Assembly: GCA_944470555.2 (NCBI GenBank)
Contig: OX104130.1
Coordinates: 52,423,491-52,487,490, forward strand
DNA: 64,000 nt
Direction: 5' to 3'
Source of the DNA: Heterobilharzia americana
Taxonomy: Eukaryota > Platyhelminthes > Trematoda > Strigeidida > Schistosomatidae
The translations under genes were made by a program, and so were the position numbers. Shown piece after piece: positions 33,912 to 46,732 of this stretch (positions are counted from its first letter, which is position 1; each line of letters begins with the position of its first letter). The notes beneath the pieces were generated by a model, which was not told the origin of the DNA, did no database searches, and saw only the letters and a list, made by a program, of their open reading frames with translations.

Positions 33912-34804
33912 GATATTTTACAAGTTATTTTAGATCCAAATGACAAACACAATCCACAAAACAGTCATAAAAGATCAATTTTAATTTAGCATAGTCCGAT
34001 CCCAAAGAGAAAAAATCAGTTGAATGCATAGCGAATATCATTTTTTTTGAATGCACAAAAGCTGTAGATTTGTATTTTCAGTACCAGAGGTACAAATATA
34101 ATGAAATCTGGATTTCGAAATCTTTGTGTTGAGGTCCAAAGTAATGGTAGCAAAACTAATGGTGAGTATTCATTTTTTGAAAGTCATAACAACAGTAGTA
34201 TGATTAGAGAAATTGATTATTAATCTGAGTAAGTATACTCTTTAGACACTACTGTAGCATTAAAGCAAAGGTTTTTGGACTAGCTGTACACATGTGCAAC
34301 TCCCGGGGCGACGAAGCTGCAAACGTTTACAGTGTGAAACTTAACATGAGGAACATGTAGTTACGTCAGGCAATGAATCTTCCTTATGGGACATAGGTTT
34401 CAGGTAAGTGATGAAATAAATGAAAATAAGTTACGAAGTAACAATAGACTTATATGCATATTAGCGACGTTGAGTTTTACAATCAAGAGATACAAGAAAT
34501 AGAATTGGGGCAAAGTAACTGAGCTTGGGGATAATGCAGTTCTTAGGAGACCAATTGTGCGAACGGTATTGTTGCAGGTCCATAGTGATTTGTCTCACCA
34601 ACACTGCGCCAAAAAATGTAAATTCATAGCTTCAGCGTACTCCACATGACAGAGAGAACATGCTGAGTGACTACATAGAGTCGGTTTCATAATTTTCTTT
34701 TGAAAAAACGTGCAGGCACATGGAGGAGTTTGATGCCGCTTCAGAAGTATGCGATGAAACTTTTCTTGTTTTTCTCATTATTTTCCATGCTAAACATATC
34801 AGGA

Positions 34805-35060
34805 TTAGATTTGGGTACATTTGATCTGTAAGTGAAATTCAGCAAACATGAAACTTGGAGAATGTCCAAACCTTCGAAGATGTTGAACAGCAAATACATT
34901 TGCGTCATTGTGACTTTCAAGTATGTCACGACACTTCTCCAGCCATTGATCCCTATAATCTTGAGGACTCCAATCAGGGAGTCTACACCTTCCTATACAC
35001 CTCAGACCAGCAGAAAACATGTATCTCATCTTTCATAAGCCCACTTCATATCCCGCAGAG
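34805..35060 (-). mobile_element. family A C-terminal fragment
   Basis: Minus frame 35029-34805: GLRCIGRCRLPDWSPQDYRD, QWLEKCRDILESHNDANVFA. This is the GRCxLPxW...QWLE signature shared with the 31.5, 56.7 and 60.3 kb copies. The remainder of the element is absent. Confidence 0.55.
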
Positions 35061-37811
35061 TCTCCAACCTATGATTCAACATATTTCACTTGCTGGCTAC
35101 GGCAGCACGTTTCCCTACGATACCCAGGGATTTTACTGTCACCTACTTTTCTTGCTTCATTAAGAAACTAATTCTCGTAATGACACACCAGGAAAATTCG
35201 TAAAAGGCAGCATGAATCTCTTAATCTCATATAAATTGTTTGTTCAAGTATACCATGTGCAACCCCATTTTGCCTGTATCCGTCTGTGTGAAGGTTACGA
35301 AAAAGATAACTCATTGTTCAACCCAGTGGAAGTTTATCGTCTTTTAAAATTGCCCCAAATTAAATTAAAACCGAAACTTAATGACCGTATGCATTCTATC
35401 GAATTTTATCACCCGATGTTTTGATAGCTCTTAGTAAATGCATGTATTATATCAATGAAAACAGCGCTTAACTACAAGCGCGTGATCTTTATTCCTTTTT
35501 CTTCAATTTTTGACTCAATAATTGAGTCATGTGTTCCTGATGTAAAATACTGGTTATTTTCCATTGGTTAGAATGGGATCATCAATAGCAGAATTAACAT
35601 GGTAGTGACGACACATTTTGCATCTAAAAAGTATTATCCAGGGATTCCAGACTGCCTAATTTACCGCCAATTTTTGTAATGCAGCTGCAATGTTTCTTGA
35701 AGGTAACAAATCGCCTTGCTGGTCATTGTTGCCTAGTTGACTGATCTATCAGTAATCAACGTTAATTTAATGAAGAACATTAATTTGCTTAAAACAGCAT
35801 TTCATTTGGCAAGCTGCTACTTCGGATGATTTACTGATGAGTTGTAAAATCTCTGGCAGTGTAAGTAGCCCTGCAAAATAACATTTCAGCGGGGTTAAAT
35901 CATAAGAGCCTGCGATACCTTCAGGATTTTATGCTGGTCTGGAGAATCTGCAATGCATTTTGGACAACTGTCCTGAGATACTTTTCATGACAATGTAGTA
36001 CAGTTGAATATCGATGACTTATCCATGTACGACCAGTCAAATTAGGAAGTACTATACACGATACATTTTTACAACCTGACAAAGGTTCCTCTGCACGAAT
36101 TGGATACGACTACGGCAGGGCCGACCGACTACCGAGTGTTAGGATATGGAAGCTAGGCAGTCTCTGTTGTACGTAGGATTCTTTCCGTCTAGTCAGTCTG
36201 TGTCCACATATTGAGAAGCCTAAAGTTTCACCAAGTATTTCTGGATGCCGCATGAAGGTACCTGAAGTACTTTGGAAACAACTTTGCGTAAATATGGTGA
36301 AGTATGGAAGCACTTGCATATCCAGTAGATGATGTAAGGCAAAATAAAACACCGATTTGCCTTTCCTTTTGAAGAGTTCATAGATAGGTTACGGATCAAA
36401 ATAAGCAAACTGGCCAGTAGCTAACAGATGTAGCAAGACTTCATGAATATGAAACATTGAGAAAGCCACTAGTATCGATGCCATGCTTAATGCCAATACT
36501 TTCGTCGTAAGTTTCTGTATTGTTGATTATACCATAGCTTTATTCTAATGCTATAAAAGTTCTCTACATTCTTCATAAACGTCTACAGAGTTTGTTTTCA
36601 CTAATCGAATTGCTCCTTAGATAGATTCTAGTGTTTTTCGTTGCTTACAAGACTGGATCTTAACACTTCAGGGCTGTAATTTCAGCTGTTACTAAAACTA
36701 CTTTATTTACTGATAAGTGAATACTGTGGATCCTCAAGTTCATGAACACACAATGAAGAATGGTGTTATGGAAATTACAGTCAGTGAGAAACATATCCAG
36801 ACTTACAGGATATATTATTAGCCTTGAAAGGAGATTGCAGTGGTCTTCATGTTCATGTACTCTGCAAACGCAAATGAAATCTCGATTTCCCTTTGCTTAT
36901 ATTATGAAACTGTCGAGTGTAAATCCAATCATTGGAGGAACGTCAGTGTTCCGTCATTAGGAATTCGCGTTTCCAACTTGGTCGATTGGATTCATGATGT
37001 AATAAATTTACATAGGTATGCTGTAGTTCGAAAACTTGGAAGCATCAGATATCAGAAGGAGTACACACACAATAAATGGAATAACAAAGTCGTTTACAAG
37101 CCAGGCCACTTGCTGTGCCAACAGGACCATCGTGAGAAGCTAGCCCTAACGTTACTCAGCCAACCACTCAACGCCACAACTGGTAGTAAGTCACATCATA
37201 TGATATTTCCGCCACAGGACAGGTGTGGCTCGGGCGCTCTGTAGTTTAAACACCCATTCAAGCCACTTCCAACGCAGTAAATGAGTACTATCATAAGCAC
37301 CTACACAATAAGTGTAGCTCGTAGAATGAATACTGTAGTGTTGAGTTACATTTACCTTATATGATACAGATTAGGATGTGCCTGCTGAATTTGATAACCA
37401 TAACGATTATCCATCGCCAGAATTAAGACGGTCGACAAAAGTAAGAATTCACTTTTCTCTAAACGTAATCCACCTGTCTTCACGGAAATAAAAGTGAGCT
37501 AAATGACACTGAATCCTAAGGTAAGTTGGTAGGTGCGAGATTAACACCGTTTATGCTAGTAATACCATGCTCATTCGGGACAAGTCACATTCCAACATCG
37601 ACTAGAAGTAGTCGAGCAAGATTACATTAACTGTTGTATGTAGGGGCTCGCACAACAAGACCAAGAACATGCACCTGTATCACCGACAAAGTTTGCATAA
37701 GTTTAGGTCATAATTCCGTTTACTGGGACATTGTAAGTCAAAGACGAACCCGTTACTTTTCGAAATGTTTTTTGATGTTGGTATTTGACATCAAAATTAC
37801 CATTGCTATTT
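35061..37811. other. intergenic sequence with unassigned open frames
   Basis: A 134-codon plus frame (36840-37244) and a 70-codon plus frame (35212-35424) have no recognised domain. Neither has both flanking splice sites in a convincing position. No SINE or retroelement landmark was seen. Confidence 0.35.
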
Positions 37812-38156
37812 TAGGAATTGTCCCGATGCAAACTTGACAGACCCAGAGGCCAATCACCAATTATTCGAACTTGTTATATACCCACAAATACGAAACCGAG
37901 AAAGAAGACAACAAAGTAGTCGGATGGAATAGTATATTTGCGAGAACCGGCCAAGATACCGATGCGTTCCAACTAACTGGCTGGAGAGCCGATTGCGAGC
38001 AGTGCAACGTAACAAGACAGCTTGCCAAATGGTGAGGATGCTTGACCGGGTGCCTTCAGCTTAGCGAGTTCAGTTAAACTATGAAGGTCAGCATCAGTGT
38101 TCAATGTCGTCGAACCTTAGGCAGTTGATTCTGGAGAAGTGTGACGCTACAGACCA
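37812..38156 (-). repeat. 3' LTR of the Gypsy element
   Basis: About 340 bp. In element direction it begins TGGTCTGTAGCGTCACAC right after the G-rich tract AGGGGTGGGGAG and runs to about GGGACAATTCCTAAAA. Further copies of this LTR are at 12721, 48241 and 51417. The exact 3' boundary is uncertain by a few bases. Confidence 0.7.
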
Positions 38157-38639
38157 CTCCCCACCCCTAATGGGTTCGTGAGGACCCCAAGACAATACCA
38201 GCCGGAAGTAAAAACTTAATGGTTTCTTCATTGGTAAGACTCTTCCGATGGGCTCACTGCGAGAAGTGGCCCCTGGTTGTCTGGACATATTCTAGGGTGT
38301 CATGGCAAATGAAAAATAAAATACAATAAATTGAATTGTAGGTCGATCGCGGTCCTCAGTGTCCTTTGACGTTCCGTTCAGTGCTCGTTGCACCTGGAAT
38401 ATAAAGAAAAGTCTTTAATACCACGAAAACGTTTCGTAAAAATGGGAAACATCTATATATGAATATATCGAAAATAGATTTTATGCTTATTTCCATTTTT
38501 TGAAAAAGTTCCATTAAGTGGTAGTAAGAAAATTGGTATAAAAAGGAGGATTTTCGCGTTCCCAGTAAATAAAAAAATGGTGCCCCGAAAAAAATAATTT
38601 TGAGTAAAAAATGGTAGCACATTTTATTTCACACTACTT

Positions 38640-39751
38640 AACTGAATATGACTTTAAATACCCCGGGAAACTGACGGTTCGACCTGATCATGTTTTTCGT
38701 TGCGCCGGTGGTTGTTGTAACTGTGTATTTCCAGATACCAGGCATATAGTCTAGAATTTCGATAATTGGGCCATCCGCCGGTTGACTATAGTGAGGTGAA
38801 ACGTCACTTATGATGCGGCTGCCTTCGGAATAAGCTGGTTACAAACGATTGATACTAACAGTATCTTCACGCCTGCTTCGCCCGATTCTATAGAATTTCT
38901 TGTGCCGCTTAATCACTTTGAATGGTCCATCGTGGTCAAAGTGGTCGACGAATGGCATCGTGGCGAATGAACACGTGCGATGTCGTTTTTAAAACGGGGT
39001 GAACGAAGACGTCAGTCGTTTGAGGTCTAACCGGAGAAGGCCTAGCTGAACGCATTGCGTTTGTAAGCCTAGTCACGTAAGATGCCCTGTCGCAAACATG
39101 TTTGAAAATTGAAGGGGAAACAAACTCACCTGGTAGGTGAAGAGTAGTCCCATAGACGAGTTCTGCAGAGGTGCATCCAACATAAGCTTTCAACGCGTTG
39201 CGAATACCTAGTAGGACTAGAGGCAGAGCCTTGGTCTACTGAGGTATGTTTGCAGCTGAAACGCTCTACCATGACATTTGCTTGTGGATGGTAGGCTGTC
39301 GTTCGGAACCGTGTGCAACCTAAAAGTGCAGTTAAAGCGTGATATAATCCACACTCGAATTGGCGCCACGGTAAGTTGTTACGTAAGATGGACATCCAAA
39401 GTTCGCGATCCATCTTTCAACGAAAACGCAAGCAACAGTTTCAGCAGTAATATCAATAATAGGTACTGTTTCTGGCAATCGCGTAAGATGATCCACACAG
39501 GTGAAAAGGTAAGTACATCCATTAGATAGAGGTAGAGGTCCTACAATGTCTATATGGACGTGGTCGAAACGCATATCTGGGGCTAGAAAAGAACCTAAAG
39601 GGCTTTTCATCTGTCGCGTGACTTTACACTTCTGACAAGCTAAGCACAACTGAGCCCACTCCTTAACGTCTTTGTTCATTCCCGGCCAGCAGAAACGTTG
39701 CGCAACAAGCCCGGTGGTGGCTCGTACACCTGGACGGGACAATTTGTGCAA
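38640..39751 (-). pseudogene. Gypsy integrase
   Basis: Zinc-binding N-terminus with H...H...CLACQKCK (39751 frame), core with FDHVHIDIVGPLPLSNG (first Asp), PSYVTTYRGANS (the second catalytic Asp of TDRG is Tyr here) and TAYHPQANVMVERF (catalytic Glu). The C-terminal part continues in two further frames: LVYGTTLHLPGEFVSPSIF (39193-38936), then HFDHDGPFKVIKRHKKFY. A stop (TTGTAACCA) interrupts the last part, where the inverted copy has TTGAAACCA. Confidence 0.8.
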
Positions 39752-39948
39752 CGTATTGAAGACATCTCTTCGGAACTAATGGGCGTGGTTAACTAGCAGA
39801 GACATCGCATAAAATTGTATCCTTGCCTGCTCCTACTGGACACAGTTGTAGCTTGAGAGTTGTGGACAACTCATGGTGCAGCTCAAGGTCTTTTTCTGAC
39901 ACCAAGCTAGTTCAACGAGATCAACACCCTCGATATGGTTTATGGAAG

Positions 39949-40314
39949 CTATTCGAGATAGTGCATCGAATACTGAGTTATTTGCTCTAGAAATGTGGCG
40001 GATGTCTGACGTGAACTGGGAAATGTAATCCAGTAGTCGTGACTCACGAGGGGAGTATTTGTCAGACGCCGAGCTAGAGAAAAGGTTAACGGTTTGTGGT
40101 CTGTGAAAATAATGAAATCACGACCTTCCACAGAATGTCGAAAATGGCGTACAGAACAGTACATAGCTAGGAGTTCCCTACCAAATGTACTGTATCTTGT
40201 TTCCGCGTCTTGCAGCCGCCTCGAGAAAAAGGCTAACGGTTGCCACTGGTCGTCAGTCAACTGTTGCAAAACTGCTCCAATTGCTGAGTCAGATGCATCA
40301 ACAGTAATACTCAA
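39949..40314 (-). pseudogene. Gypsy RNase H domain
   Basis: 121 codons: ITVDASDSAIGAVLQQ (first catalytic Asp), LAFFSRRLQDAETRYSTFGR with ELLAMYCSVRHF (catalytic Glu), and GRDFIIFTDHKPLTF (Asp). The sequence is well preserved up to about residue 85, then drifts. Confidence 0.8.
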
Positions 40315-41140
40315 AGGAGCTTTCGGTCATGATGCATAAGCATGGTTGCGTTTGAAATGGCTTCCTTGACTTTAGAGAAAGCAAGTCTAGCCACGTTGTC
40401 CAGAGTCACGCACTTCAAAGTCCTTCGAAGTAGATCTGTGAGTGGTCTCATGGTGGAGGCACAGCTGGGGATAATCCTCCGATAATAACTTACCAGGCCA
40501 TTGAAAGTGCGGAGCTGCTTCACAGTGGTCGGCTCTGGATAGTTCGTGATAGCCACTACGTCACCTCTCAATGGGCGTATACCTTTGTTGTCATTGGTAT
40601 ACCCAAGGAAGCTGAGTGACTCAACTCCTATTTCACATTTCTGTAAGTTGACTGTGATGCCATGTTTTCTCAGTCTACTGAATACAAGGACCAATTGTTT
40701 AAGATGAGTTTCCTTATCTGGACTCGCAATGAGACAGTCATCGATGTGGACATGGACAAAATCTAAACCACAGAAAACGTCATCCATGAGCGTTGGTATG
40801 TTTGTGCTGCATTCCGAAGACCAAATAGCATACGCAGGAATGCAAACAAACCAAAAGGAGCAATAATGGCTGTTTTCGCAATATCTTCTGCTGCCATGGG
40901 TATCTGATTGTACGCTCTGACCAAGTCGGTTTTGGAGAAGATGCTTATTTCGCATAACGTCGCAGCCAAGTCGTAAGCATGAGGTATCGGGTGGCAGTCC
41001 AGTGTTGTTTTGACGTTAAGCCTTCGGTAATTACCGGTTGGACCTCAATCGTTGCTATCATTTTTGGGAACCATATGTAATGGTGATGCCCAAGGACTAC
41101 ATAAAGGTTTGAAAATACCCAGTTCGAGCATGTGGTCCAA
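40311..41140 (-). pseudogene. Gypsy reverse transcriptase
   Basis: LVRAYNQIPMAAEDIAKTAI (motif A region) and PFGLFAFLRMLFGLRNAAQT (motif B) lie in one frame. DFVHVHIDDCLIASPDKETH (motif C, IDD in place of YxDD) and CEIGVESLSFLGY lie in another. A frameshift near 40800 separates them. Confidence 0.8.
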
Positions 41141-41141
41141 T

Positions 41142-41816
41142 TCACTTTTCGCCGTTCTGAGCTAGACGGGGTACTTTGGATGCCACAGGTGGACCTATGG
41201 TTGTGGCGTGATTCATAACATTGCTGGTTATGCACGGAAGAGTATGCTTCGGTTGTTGTAACTCAGGATATTTCCCAAACACTCCCTGATAAGACATGTC
41301 GCCTGGTTGTTTAGTGCCAACGATGGCTAAACTCGGACTTTCGTAGGTGGTGCCGCCAATAGATAACTTTGTGTTGTTATCTATTAGTCGTCGACGACGA
41401 GCATCTACAGGTAGGTCGTAATGGTCCAGCGAATCTATGCCAATGATGGGCATAGAAACACCAGCTAGGAGGAAAACCCAGTGAATAGGTTTACGTAAAC
41501 CCAAGTTGAGGTAGGCATACCGTCTCCCGAATGCTGCGATTGTCCTGCCGTTAACTGTTTGAAGATTGAAGGATGGGCCATGACAACGCTCCTTTGGCGG
41601 TGCAGGAAGGACGCTAACTTCTGCGCCGGTGTCAACGAGATAGCGAACTTTCGTTTTTAAATCTGTGACGTAAAGCAAACGGCTGTTTCCGCCGGCTACG
41701 GTTGACGTGAACGCGTGCCTATGTGACAGTTTCTCGAGTTTGTGTCCATGTTGAAACTGCATGGCTTCCGGCATTTTCTGGCTTCGTCTCCGTAGGTATT
41801 GTGAAACCAGCACCAT
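41142..41816 (-). pseudogene. Gypsy protease and start of RT
   Basis: 224 codons. VRYLVDTGAEVSVLPA (about residues 57-72) is the aspartic protease active site (DTGA). Residues AGVSMPIIGIDSLDHYDLPV carry the second conserved hydrophobic-G motif. HATTIGPPVASKVPRLA at the C-terminus is the entry to the RT. Confidence 0.8.
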
Positions 41817-42171
41817 TTGGGGTTTTCCACCCTGTTAGGTTTAGTTTTTGTATGACCACACGAGTTGATGCGATGGGCTGAGACACGTTTATGTGGTGCT
41901 ACGTAGCCTAGGGCTTCGATTTTGTAGCATCTGCTTAACAGAGTTGCACAGTTTGGTCACTCCTGAATCCTGGACTCTCGGGATTATCGCAGACCGAATA
42001 TAAGTTGAAGACAGGTCTGCTAGAGATATCCAGTATTTTATCGACTCAGGCTGCCAGGTCATCCAGTGGGACTGACTGAAGTATGACTAACACGGTTTGC
42101 ACTCGTTGTGGTAGTTTCGAGAGGAGCAATTCTCGGGAAAGGCCATTATCGAACGTTCGTGTGCCCATAAA

Positions 42172-42432
42172 TTATTGCATGCGTACGAGGTCTTCAGTAG
42201 CTGAGTTGCTGCCTAGCTGAATGTTACGAAGCCATTCTTCTAAACGCTGATGATCTGTAAGATTACTTTTCTTCAGCAGTGCGGCTTTGAGAAGTGCGGA
42301 GGAACCACTTACTTCAGAACCAAACATACGCGTTGTAACATACCTGTTTAATTCCCGCGGTAGTGGAATTGACAACAAGAAACCAATATTGAGGATCTGC
42401 AATTCCTCGTTCTCGAAAATCTGCTTCGGCAT
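42172..42432 (-). pseudogene. Gypsy gag fragment
   Basis: 86 codons including IPLPRELNRYVTTRM and DHQRLEEWLRNIQLG. The position upstream of the protease and the helical, charged nature fit a gag capsid piece. No zinc knuckle was seen. Confidence 0.5.
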
Positions 42433-42589
42433 GCAGAAACCATGTTTCTGAGTTATGTGGCTAGTATGACATGAGTTAAATGGTGTTCGTAGTCGGCTTA
42501 ATGCGGATAAGTATCAGAGTATCCAATATCTTGTAACGAGCTACTGTAAACCAATTGATTTCTTCGCTCTCGCTTCTAGGTCTTGGGGA

Positions 42590-42900
42590 ACGGTTCCAGG
42601 TCTTTGGTGGATTCTAACGCAGCAGGTCTACTCACTCGGCTGCAGTTTGGGAGAGAGGTTGTGACCTTCATCGACTGAGATGGTTGGGACACGTACTACG
42701 TATGCCTAGTCACCGATTGCCTCGTCACCAATGGCTGAGGGTTCAGGCTGGAAAAAGGCCCGAGGTGGCCAGACTAAAACTGGCACCAATGTATGAAGTC
42801 TCCGACTGTGTTTAAGCATGTAGGACGATGCAGACTGGGTGGTTGGGGTCACGGGACAAGAGGAATGTAGCTGTGGCTAGCCCGACGTTGGGTTGGGTTT
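42590..42900 (+). mobile_element. family A C-terminal fragment
   Basis: Codons for DRLRWLGHVLRMP-like residues (GATGGTTGGGACACGTACTA, about 42679-42698), PSHRLPRHQWL and HVGRCRLGGWGH (about 42810-42860). This is the family A C-terminus on the plus strand. It lies between two minus-strand retroelements. Confidence 0.6.
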
Positions 42901-43014
42901 TGGTTAGATTTGTAGGGAGTGTTGTTTGTTTGTTTGCTTTTTCTTCCGAGGACTAGGGTGCAAATGGGTTCCTCAGATGTCGTGCCAACAGACAGTTGGT
43001 CGGACTGGTTGTAA

Positions 43015-43270
43015 AAAGGAGATGGAGAAGTTGTGCGGAGAAATCAAGGAAGAGAAAGTGCAGAGAGAGACAAAGTAGGAAAAGAAAAGGAAAAAAGGAA
43101 GAAAAATAATAGATTAAAAAAAGATTAATAAAAAGGAAAAGGCATGGAAGAAGGAACATTAGTAGGTTCACGGGGAATAGGTGATAGGGAGAGCTTTTGT
43201 TAAAGTTTGAGAGCGTAAAGTTGGAAGGAAGAAAAAGAAATAACATGATAGGACGAATGGGAATATAGTA
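43015..43270. repeat. long polypurine / polypyrimidine tract
   Basis: The plus strand is dominated by A and G (for example AAAAGAAAAGGAAAAAAGGA around 43080-43100), within the 3' untranslated part of the CR1-like element. Confidence 0.75.
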
Positions 43271-43405
43271 ATTCTTTTAGCAGGAGACTGTAACTGAAGG
43301 GGACGTCTACGGGAAGGTATGAGGTTGAGCCAAGTTCTCAGTGGTAGTGGTTTAACAAAGTGTTTGGTAACGGTTGGTCGTACCGAGTTAGTACGTCGTG
43401 TCAGC

Positions 43406-43933
43406 CTAGTCCACATCCCAGGTGGATGAGTGCAAACCGTTCATCACTGAGTAACTGTCCAACCTCATCTTGAAGCTGTCAACAGATGGAGCAGTAGCAA
43501 GCTCGGCAGACAATGAGTTCCAGTGGCCACAAACTTGCAGAGAGAAGAAGTGTGACCGCACACGAGTTTCTTCCCTTTTGTGGGCGATTCTCCCCGGGTT
43601 ACCACGAGGATCGCCACAGTGGCTGTTCGGTAAGACCTCACTGTCCGGGTGACTTGGGTTACTTAGTATTTTGTAAGCCGTTATCAAGTCACCACGTAAT
43701 CTACTGTAGCTTAGAGAGTAGAGCTTTAGATCTTTCAGCCTGTCTTGATATAGCTTTCGCCTCATTCCCACGACATCCTTTGTAGCTCGCCTTTGGACTT
43801 TCTCTAGGAGGTTCACGTCTTTTTTCAGATATGGTGGTGCAATGATGTTGTTTACCTCTAGGTTGGGTCGTATATAGGTCTTCTGCAGCTTCAAAAAGAG
43901 TTCCGAGGTCAGGGCACCCAACTGTCTGCGCAT
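43406..43933 (-). pseudogene. CR1-like element, C-terminal domain
   Basis: 175 codons starting MRRQLGALTSELFLKLQKTY, then IRPNLEV, LEKVQRRATKDVVGMR and SLQVCGHWNSLSAELATAPS. This is the conserved post-RT block of CR1/jockey elements (VQRRATK...YEERL...FFxxRxxxxWNxLP). The stretch is uninterrupted, and a second copy is at 49845-50310. Confidence 0.75.
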
Positions 43934-44168
43934 GAAGTGCAGTACCGCGTAGGCTCTGGAGGCATCTCCTGGGTAATTGGTGCTAATGTCTAGTTTGTCA
44001 GTTAGTGTAAGTCATGGGTCTTTCTCTGTGGTGGTGTGGGAAAATTGTGTTCTACAGAGGGAATAAGGTACCTTCTGAGAGTCTGGGGTGCGGAGAAACG
44101 TGGCTCGGCATTTATCTAGGTTAAATGCAAGTCCATTAATATCCACTAACCCTGAAAGTAATCTGAGA

Positions 44169-44920
44169 TCACTTTGCGGTGCACTTGATTCCGTTTCTGA
44201 CGTCAGCTCTCCATAGCTCAACATCATCAGCGCGGAGTTGAATTGGGGAGCTGAGATTCAGTGGGAGGTCGTTCCCAAAAAGAAGGAGTGGCAGTGGACC
44301 CAGAATCGCCCTTGTGATACACCACAAGATGATGTTCTCCAAGCCGAGCAAACTCTGCTGGCTTTTGTGCAGAAATGTCTACCGCCAAGATAGTCCTGCA
44401 ACCATGAAAGCACTTGTCCCCTGATGCCCAACCTTTCTGTTTTGTGAATAAGAACGGCGTGTGGAACTGTGTCGAAGGCCTTGGCAAAATCCAGGAAAAA
44501 AACATGGACAGGAATTTGGAGGTCCCAGCATACCGTCCACTTATCACCTGCCGCCAGAATGTTTGTGGCACAGGACCTACCCTTTCTGGAAACATGTTGA
44601 GCATCACTAAGTGCTCCCATCTTTCCTAAGTACTCCCTGATATGGTCGTCTACCAGACTCTCCATTACTTTTGACACCGCTGATAGGACGGCCATGGGTC
44701 GGTAGCGTTTTGGGTTTTGTCTGTCTCCACCTTTGTAGATGGGGGACAGAATGGCACCTTTCCACTCTTGCGGAAGCATGTGGTTGCCTAAAGAGTGCTG
44801 AAAGAAGTTACGCAGCGGACCGCACAAGGCACCCGGGCATTGTTTCAACACAGCCGGTAGGATGTCATCACACCCTGGTGATTTCTCTGCGCGGAGCCCC
44901 GGCAGTTTTTCAAGGACCAT
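44169..44920 (-). pseudogene. CR1-like reverse transcriptase
   Basis: The main frame (44920-44258) has EKSPGCDDILPAVLKQCPG, PQEWKGAILSPIYKGGDRQN, PKRYRPMAVLSAVSKVME and VFFLDFAKAFDTVPHAVLIH (motif A, D intact). CGVSQGRF is a damaged motif B. Motif C appears in another frame at about 44245-44215 as QLRADDVELWR (ADD kept). The change of frame separates motif A from motif C. Confidence 0.8.
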
Positions 44921-45682
44921 GGCAGGAGTTACCTTAATTCCAGGTAACTCTACTGCATTTTGTGGTGCTGAATGCTGGTCGGACAGTTGGTAATTTTGGT
45001 TCGATGGGGACGTATTGAGTTGCGCATCGAAGGTGGCGGTAAAGGCTTTGGCGATCTCTAGTCCGGAGAGGTTCTCTCCGTCTAGGCCTTTCAGGACTCA
45101 AGCCCTCTGGCTGGCGGATTTTCTGCCTACCATAAACCGATATAGGTTTTTAGCATTTGCCTCGAGCTTTCGGGCAAGGTTCGTCTGGAATGACCTCCTG
45201 TCTTCCCCCACTCCAATGTTACATCGATTTCTTAGGGCAATATACACGGTGTGGTCAGACTCTTTTCTGGAGGTCCTTCACTTGTGCCATGCCTTCCTCT
45301 TGTCTTTCAAAAGGCGTTCAGTGCCTCGCTTCAGCCATGAGGTTCGCTTCCGTGGTATTGCTGTGATTACTGAGACGTTTTCAGAGGCAGCCCTCTTGAT
45401 GATATCTCTGACTAGTTCCCAATGTTGGTCAATCGACAGGCTGCTCCACTCTTGCGGCCATGGTGCTGTCGACAGGTATTGGTTCACCGCCACGTAGTTC
45501 TCTTTGCTGTAGCGAAGACAAGGAAGAGATCCCTCCCATAACAGCTGTTCGTTGAGTACCAGATCGAACACTACCACGTCGTGATCGCTGCTGTCGAGGG
45601 GGGTTTGAACCTGTACATTTTCTACCAGCAGTGGGTCACTGGTAAAAAGGTACTCCAGTTTGGATGGCCTTCCGCCCGACTA

Positions 45683-46304
45683 CTAGCTAGTGTCATCACC
45701 AATATTCTCGCGCAGCTCGGCCTTTTTGATAGTGTTGAGTAAGTTTCGGTCGAACCTTCGGCTTAAGGTTCCCCTATCCTGCCCAAGATTGAGAGTCGGA
45801 GCAATAAAGTCGCCGGTCATAATGACCTGGTCATATCCGATGGACGTCGCTCGAGACATTACTTGCAGCAGTCGTCGGTTATCTTTCACGCTGCTGGTAG
45901 GTGTTCTGCAGACACCTCCTGCCAGGTGCTTGGTAAGTCCAACCTTAAATTGGCACCAGATGGAGTCTGGGAGCCCTGAAAGTAGAGTTTCAGTCGTTCG
46001 TTCACTTTTAAGGTTATCACTCAAGCATCGCCACTCCGCCTCCTTCCGTAAACTCCCTGTCTCTCCTGAATAGACACATACCGTCTATACTAGTTTCGAC
46101 GTCGTCAGCGTCCGGTGATAACCAAGTTTCTGTCAGGATTATGATCGTTGGAGCAAGGTAGGAACACAGAAATCGTAATTCCGCCATCTTACTTCTAAGT
46201 CCCCTCACATTACTGTAAAGACCCTTGGCTATGTTTCTGACGACATGGGGTATCTTGGTGCTGGTAGACTGGAGGGAGTCGTGCGTAGTGGAAAAACTTG
46301 CCAT
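45683..46304 (-). pseudogene. CR1-like AP endonuclease domain
   Basis: One frame has GLYSNVRGLRSKMAELRFL and IIILTETWLSPDADD (catalytic Glu of ETW), then FRRDREFTEGGGVAML. A second frame has VCRTPTSS and YDQVIMTGDFIAPTLNL, where the GDFN asparagine is replaced by Ile. Both changes disable the nuclease. Confidence 0.75.
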
Positions 46305-46732
46305 GGGACGGCCAGCTCCAGTGGAGTCGGCCCAATCGCGTTCGTTCCCACAATGGTTTCTGGGGGTTTCACAGGGTCCAGGCTTGATCGTGCATCTTGC
46401 CTGTTGATAGTGATGGTGACTTCAGCACTGGGCGGTGCTACCATTTGCTGTTGTCGCAGTGTCCTAGGCCTGCTTTCACAGCAGCGAACATTCCCGATGA
46501 TGTTATTTTTTACTGTGTACCTAGTTTGCAGCACACTGGTTAAAAGTTCTTGACAGCCTAAGTTAACAGCCACCAACCAGGGTGCTGCTGATGACTAGTG
46601 TAAGTGACATCAGCAAGAATCTTTCCGTTTCTCTGGCTGAGCTTAGAGTCACTCTCATCGGCGGAGGCTTCCCATGAGGTGAGTAGATGCCTTTGTAGAG
46701 CCGGCACAGCTTTGCTTCTAGGCTACCCAGCC

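Larger units (their letters stand above)
37812..42540 (-). mobile_element. Gypsy (Ty3-type) LTR retrotransposon, Boudicca-like, decayed
   Basis: Minus-strand order is gag remnant (42432-42172), protease (in 41816-41142), reverse transcriptase (about 41140-40311), RNase H (40314-39949), integrase (39751-38640), polypurine tract (38157-38170) and the 3' LTR (37812-38156). Order PR-RT-RH-IN places it in the Gypsy group. No 5' LTR was found beyond 42540, where another retroelement fragment begins. Several frameshifts and stops make it inactive. Its 3' end has a near-identical inverted copy at 50315-51608. Confidence 0.85.

Noticed and set aside
36840..37244. 134-codon plus-strand gene
   Set aside because: No domain, no convincing splice or start context, and codon composition like its surroundings; left as unassigned.
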